Shown piece by piece: positions 59,807-64,000 of a stretch of 64,000 nt of DNA (its first letter is position 1; each line of letters starts with the position of its first letter). The translations under genes and the position numbers were made by a program. The DNA comes from Nageia nagi (taxonomy: Eukaryota; Pinophyta): the NCBI GenBank assembly GCA_050084985.1, contig JBITNC010000001.1, positions 196,168,001 to 196,232,000 of the forward strand, given 5' to 3'. The notes under the pieces are model-generated. The model saw only the letters and a program-made list of their open reading frames with translations, made no database searches and was not told the DNA's origin.

Positions 59807-62476
59807 CTAACGGCCATGTTTCAGCATATTGTCTCGCACAAGCCTTCTCAAAATCTTACCAGACGAAGATTTGGGGATGGATGACACAAAATGCAGAACC
59901 CTCACCCGCTTGTAGCTCGCCACCTGTGCCGCCACAAACCCCATGAGATCCTTCTCCGTTTCCTTGGCACCTTGTGCTCTCACTACCGATGCTGCGGGTA
60001 TCTCTCCGGCTTCCTCATCCGGTAGCCTGCACAAATACCAAACATTCATGAAAAAAGTTTTCTTTTCTAAGTAGTACACTCATAGTTTCCTGACAATTTG
60101 ATAGGTCTGACAATTCCAAAAGGACGTGGTTATTCTTCGGTTAAATTGGTTTATATATTTTAGGTGTTTATATTTTAAATCTTAGATGTTTATACTTCAA
60201 ATCAGTTAAAATGAATCAAAATAAATAAATCAGGATCAAAATTAGCTAAATTCAAGTATTCATTATCAATTTAAGTTTGTTCTATTAATTTTTATCTGAT
60301 TTTCTATGTAATTTAAATATCTTAAATATCTAAAGTATGTTTTGAATTTGAATAGAGAATAATCTTCTTCATTCAAAAATCAATCTTACAGATCTGATAA
60401 TTCAATTTTTTTTCTTTTATGAATTTTTTTCCTATATTTTACATATATAAACCAAGTTCATATGTTATATTAGTTTGATAAATATGTCAATAAAAATTAT
60501 CAAAAATTTGAAACGTAAACAATGTTATTGTTGTTAAGATAGTTGAAAATATGTTTCTACATATTCACATCGAAAGTATATCCACTAAAAAATATTATAA
60601 ATATGTTTATGCACCAAAACTTTACCGCAGAAAAAACTACAAAAATTACATAAGCTGTCTAAATTTATTGGTCGTACGGGGGCGATGAGTCGCCTACTTA
60701 GACACGTCCCTCGTGAAAACCCAAAAAAAATAGCTACTTTAATAGCGTCTGTATAGATACTTACGGAACGACCGCTGCGTCGTCCACCGATGGATGAGAA
60801 AGTAGAAGGGCTTCCAGCTCTGCAGGTGCAACCTAACAACATCAACATGCGTATCAGTATACTTCAGTCTGTCTTTTTAACTTTTGTGTGAAGGTTTTTA
60901 TTGTACCTGAAAACCTTTGTATTTAATGAGCTCTTTTATTCTGTCGACGATGAACACGTCTCCGTCATCGTCGATGAAACCAACGTCGCCCGTATGAAGC
61001 CAACCTTGACTGTCCACTGTCATCTCCGTCTCCCGCGGCTTCTGATAGTATCCTGTAAATCATCAATTATTCCGGGCTCAATCAGTTCTATTCGCATTAA
61101 TTACAGAGTAACAACGTAACGAAATCAGACCAAACCACCTTGCATAACGCATTGGCTTCGAACGCAAAGTTCTCCAGTGGATTTCCTCGGCAATGATTTC
61201 CCCGTTTGAGGATCGACAAACTTCACCTCCAGATTAGGAAGAATAAACCCAACAGAGTTCTTTTTTGCTCGCCCACGAATGTTCCCGGGAGCACAATGAG
61301 TGAGAGTGATACAACTGTGTTCTGTGAGCCCATAAGCCTGCTCAATCAAGTTGAACCACTGAGTAAATGGTCGAAATATTGAAAATTGACAAAACCCAAG
61401 TATGGAATAAATCTGTTTAAGCGTGGGTTTACCTCCTGGACCTCAACACCAGGGAATTTTTCCTCGAATTGACGCTGGAGATGGGGAGCAAGAGGAGCAG
61501 CCGCAGTCATGATTGCTTTGAGTTCCAATCTCCCGAGATCGAACTCATCAACGATGGGATTTTTCACCAACTCCAACATTATGGGAGGCACGATTGGCGC
61601 GAAGTTCACACCATACGTAATCAACCCCTCCATAAACTGACGCAGATCGAATCTCGACATCACCACCACCTTCCCCCTGTTGCGTAGAGTAGCACAGCAG
61701 ATCCCCGTTATCCCATAAATGTGAAAAAAAGGCATCAGACCCAACGTCGTAAATTTCCCAATCAGAGATTCATCAACATTGAACAGAGAAGAACATAAAT
61801 TGGCAATGAGGTTTCTGTGAGTAAGCATGACGCCCTTTGAGGCTCCTGTTGTGCCGGATGAATATGGCATCGCACACAGATCATCGTCACAAATTTGGAC
61901 TGGAGTCATGTTGTCTTCCACATCCGTGTTGAATAATTTGGATAATTGGATCGTAACAGTCTCCTTTCCCTCGCAATTATCTACGATAATAATGGGCAGT
62001 TCAAGTTTACTTACCTTGTCATAACTAGATGACAATGTAACGATGAGCTTCGCTCCGGAATCGGAAACCTGCTTCTCGATTTCGGAAGCATGAGCAGAAG
62101 GATTGGCTCCAGAAAACACTGCTCCAGCCCACATTATTCCCAAGGCAATGATGGGATACTCTATCATGTTTGGAAGCAGGACGAGAACCACATCACCTTT
62201 TTTGGTGCCCAGAGTCCGAACCAAAGATATTGCAAATTTCTTGGTGAGGGAGACAACTTCAGCATAGGTATATTTTTTACCATTTGAGGCCTCCACTACA
62301 GCAACTTTATCTGCGTATCGATCATCAGTATTTGCATTCCCAAGAACGAATTGGGGAAGACTCATATTCTGTGGAACTGCAACTGGTGGAAATTGGCTGC
62401 GGAATATAATCTCCTCCTCATCTTGTACAAGATTTTGGTCTCCCATGTTTGAATACGAATGAATGGCCTCCACCAT
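59807..62476 (-). CDS. ACOS5: ACOS5-like fatty acyl-CoA synthetase, five exons
   Basis: Exons 62476-61433, 61337-61139, 61052-60907, 60832-60765 and 60026-59807 join to 558 codons plus stop; all introns are GT-AG (95, 86, 74 and 738 bp). The protein is an ANL-superfamily adenylating enzyme that makes acyl-CoA from a carboxylate, ATP and CoA. Motifs: AMP-binding box [12 protein letters not shown] (205-216), YGLTEHS (350-356), GELCVRS (403-409), GWLHTGD (431-437), the hinge [13 protein letters not shown] (451-463) and PKSSSGK with the catalytic Lys at about 543. '[14 protein letters not shown]', '[10 protein letters not shown]' and '[11 protein letters not shown]' are typical of ACOS5 rather than true 4-coumarate ligases, whose box II is GEICIRG. 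ACOS5 acts in the anther tapetum and activates hydroxy fatty acids for sporopollenin. It lacks a peroxisomal SKL end (ends KHGR), consistent with a cytosolic or ER-associated enzyme. An alternative start is Met11. Confidence 0.88.
60027..60764 (-). other. Intron 4 of the ACOS5-like gene
   Basis: 738 bp, the only long intron, very AT-rich from about 60120 to 60600. The donor CC|GTAAGT and acceptor TTTGTGCAG|GCTACC restore P-L-P-D-E-E in frame. No inserted element is recognised in it. Confidence 0.85.
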
Positions 62477-62521
62477 GCAGTAGAGAAACGATAATTGCAG
62501 AGGCTTCCACGCATGCTGTGA

Positions 62522-62528
62522 TTATATA
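62522..62528 (-). promoter_or_regulatory. Probable TATA box of the ACOS5-like gene
   Basis: TATATAA on the minus strand, about 46 bases before the ATG. The implied leader is very short (about 15-20 bases). Confidence 0.5.
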
Positions 62529-63640
62529 TGTATGAATGTTGGCCTACTTGAGTTAATCTGACTCGGAGGGCACAATGTTGGCATGAGACATTCATGCCTG
62601 AAATATGTATTACAAAAAAAAAGGGGGGAGAAGAGGGAATTGTGGAGAAGAGGTTTTTACAGGGAGAAAGGAGGAAGAAATCTGTGAGAAATTGCCAAAA
62701 AACAGAAACAAAGGTAGACGGTGTGAACTGGATTGGTTGGTTCATGCCAAAGACATTCTGCATGCCTATTATGCTGGACAAGAATGAATGACGACACACC
62801 CTCCATTTATTTTTAGTAGGTACTCTTTAGGAAAAGAAATGAATCTTTGCATATTATTTGACATTCATTTATTACATGTCAGATTTTGTTTATCATATAT
62901 TTAATAGGAGAAATAGTAGGTCTAGACATCTAAAATAGTGTTTTCTATATACTTTTGTTGTTTAATTTAGTTAATATGATTTCTATATAATTGTATTATT
63001 TTTTATAATTTAAGGTAAAATATTTTAATTCATAGAATAATTTTCTAAACTCTTTCATAACAGGTTATCAAAAGTATTTTTATTTGAATATTAAATATAT
63101 CGAATAATGATCAAAAAATTATTTAATTAAAATAGTTTTTACTTTTTTTCATCATCTTGTTAATTTATTAATAATTTTAATGCATATCTTTAGTTTTTCT
63201 TTTTAAAAAAATTTGATATACATATAATATTCAGTTATCGTTTTATATTTAGTGAAGTTTTGTGAATATAGATGAATGTAAAAGTAATAAAAATTTAACA
63301 CGAAGCTTAAAAATGATGAAATAGAAGATCAAAACAAAATACGAATTACAAAAAATGTTATGTGGTGCATTAAAGACTAGGCAAAATATACTAAAATACT
63401 ATTTTTTAGAGGTGAAAATGAAGTACTTGACATAAAATAAATAGGGCATGCGATATACACATGGAAAGTGCTTGGTAAGTCCTTTCCAACGGTGTATCAT
63501 GGTCAACAAATGGAGCAGCACAAACAAAAAAGATATTAAGCTCCAAAGTATGTTGTTCATACTATTTTTTAAATTTTGACTACATAATGCTAGAAAACTA
63601 GCAGACTAGGAAAAATGGATTTTTCAACTTGAATTCATGT
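62529..63640. other. 5' flank of the ACOS5-like gene, no gene
   Basis: Beyond a moderately GC-rich 300 bp the sequence becomes AT-rich. The frame at 62799-62362 on the minus strand overlaps the promoter and the true first exon in another frame and is not a gene. Confidence 0.5.
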
Positions 63641-63865
63641 TACACACTCTAATTACTTATTATAATACAATACAATAGATATTAATCTATCTAAGACTAA
63701 TAGACTAAATAATATAAGTTGTTACATGAATAGTAATAGTCTACAACAGGTACAAGTTGAAATATTCCTATAGTTACAAAATTAAATATTCTATAGTTAC
63801 AAAATGAGGAACAAATTCATTTTGCTAACTTGGAAATGCCACATGGTTAGCATCATATTCCAACA
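63641..63865 (-). repeat. Probable 3' LTR of a second Copia element
   Basis: On the minus strand TGTTGGAATATGATGC starts at 63865, directly after a purine-rich GGGAAAGCA. The outer end is not defined; TGTTACACAC near 63648 is a candidate. The matching LTR lies outside the window. Confidence 0.5.
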
Positions 63866-64000
63866 TGCTTTCCCATGATGCTTAGAGGGATCACAAGTGA
63901 GTTTCTTAGCTTCACAAATTGAGCTTTAGCCACACCTTTAGTAAATATATCAGCTAGTTGATCATGTGTGTTGCAATATCTTAATTCAACCTATTTATTT
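63866..64000 (-). pseudogene. Copia RNase H C-terminal fragment at window edge
   Basis: Minus-strand reading gives the Copia RNase H tail, of the 'RYCNTHDQLADIFTKGVAK' type followed by 'AQFVKLRNSL'. The family has '.DQ.ADI.TK.L....F..LR..LG'. The rest lies beyond 64000. It belongs to a different Copia copy from element D, although the ending of D ('ITKAQYFMLRESL') is of the same type. Confidence 0.78.

Noticed and set aside
59807-62476. Calling the gene 4CL (4-coumarate:CoA ligase)
   Set aside because: Box II is GELCVRS where true 4CLs have GEICIRG, and the stretches around YGLTEHSC and [10 protein letters not shown] fit ACOS5-type fatty acyl-CoA synthetases better.
62362-62799. 145-codon minus-strand frame
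   Set aside because: It overlaps the promoter and the first exon of the ACOS5-like gene in another frame.
1-64000. CRISPR arrays, bacterial operons, tRNA or rRNA genes
   Set aside because: The tandem arrays have no spacer structure and derive from PPR or retroelement sequence. No cloverleaf or rRNA segment was recognised; this is plant nuclear DNA.

Overview
The window is AT-rich plant nuclear DNA: sparse genes inside old, nested LTR retrotransposons and decayed pentatricopeptide-repeat (PPR) sequence. The retroelement types, the many PLS-class PPR relics and the strong decay of the insertions suggest a large gymnosperm genome, probably a conifer. That placement is inference; no marker in the window fixes the species.

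Only two genes look intact. One (28138-28932, +) encodes a 264-residue DUF4408/DUF761 protein. The other (59807-62476, -) has five exons with canonical splice sites and encodes a 558-residue adenylate-forming acyl-CoA synthetase. It closely resembles ACOS5, the fatty acyl-CoA synthetase of the sporopollenin pathway.

Left part (about 1-25600): at least five tandem, broken copies of a roughly 1.35 kb 3' piece of a PPR gene. Copy 4 is split by a minus-strand Copia element (4800-23313) flanked by a perfect AGGAA target-site duplication. Two more LTR elements sit inside this Copia element: element C (7140-15052, -) and element E (15406 to about 20844, +). A 122-bp PPR-derived tandem repeat follows.

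Middle part (about 25600-34200): the DUF4408 gene, another PPR relic, a GC-rich tract of unknown origin, and a minus-strand array of about 186-bp units derived from PPR motifs.

Right-middle part (34200-48664): element A is inserted in that PPR array. It is split by the younger element B (38046-45673, perfect ATAGT duplication). Decayed pieces of two further Ty3/gypsy elements follow: F (-) and G (+).

Right end: the ACOS5-like gene and the 3' end of another Copia element.

The most unusual feature is shared by elements B and C. Each has LTRs, a primer-binding site and gag, but no pol. In place of pol lies an antisense gene that encodes a plant-mobile-domain-like protein followed by an intron and a coiled-coil exon. 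C shares its LTR family with pol-bearing A. Elements A, B, C, E and G also carry tandem minisatellites upstream of the 3' LTR, with different repeat units.
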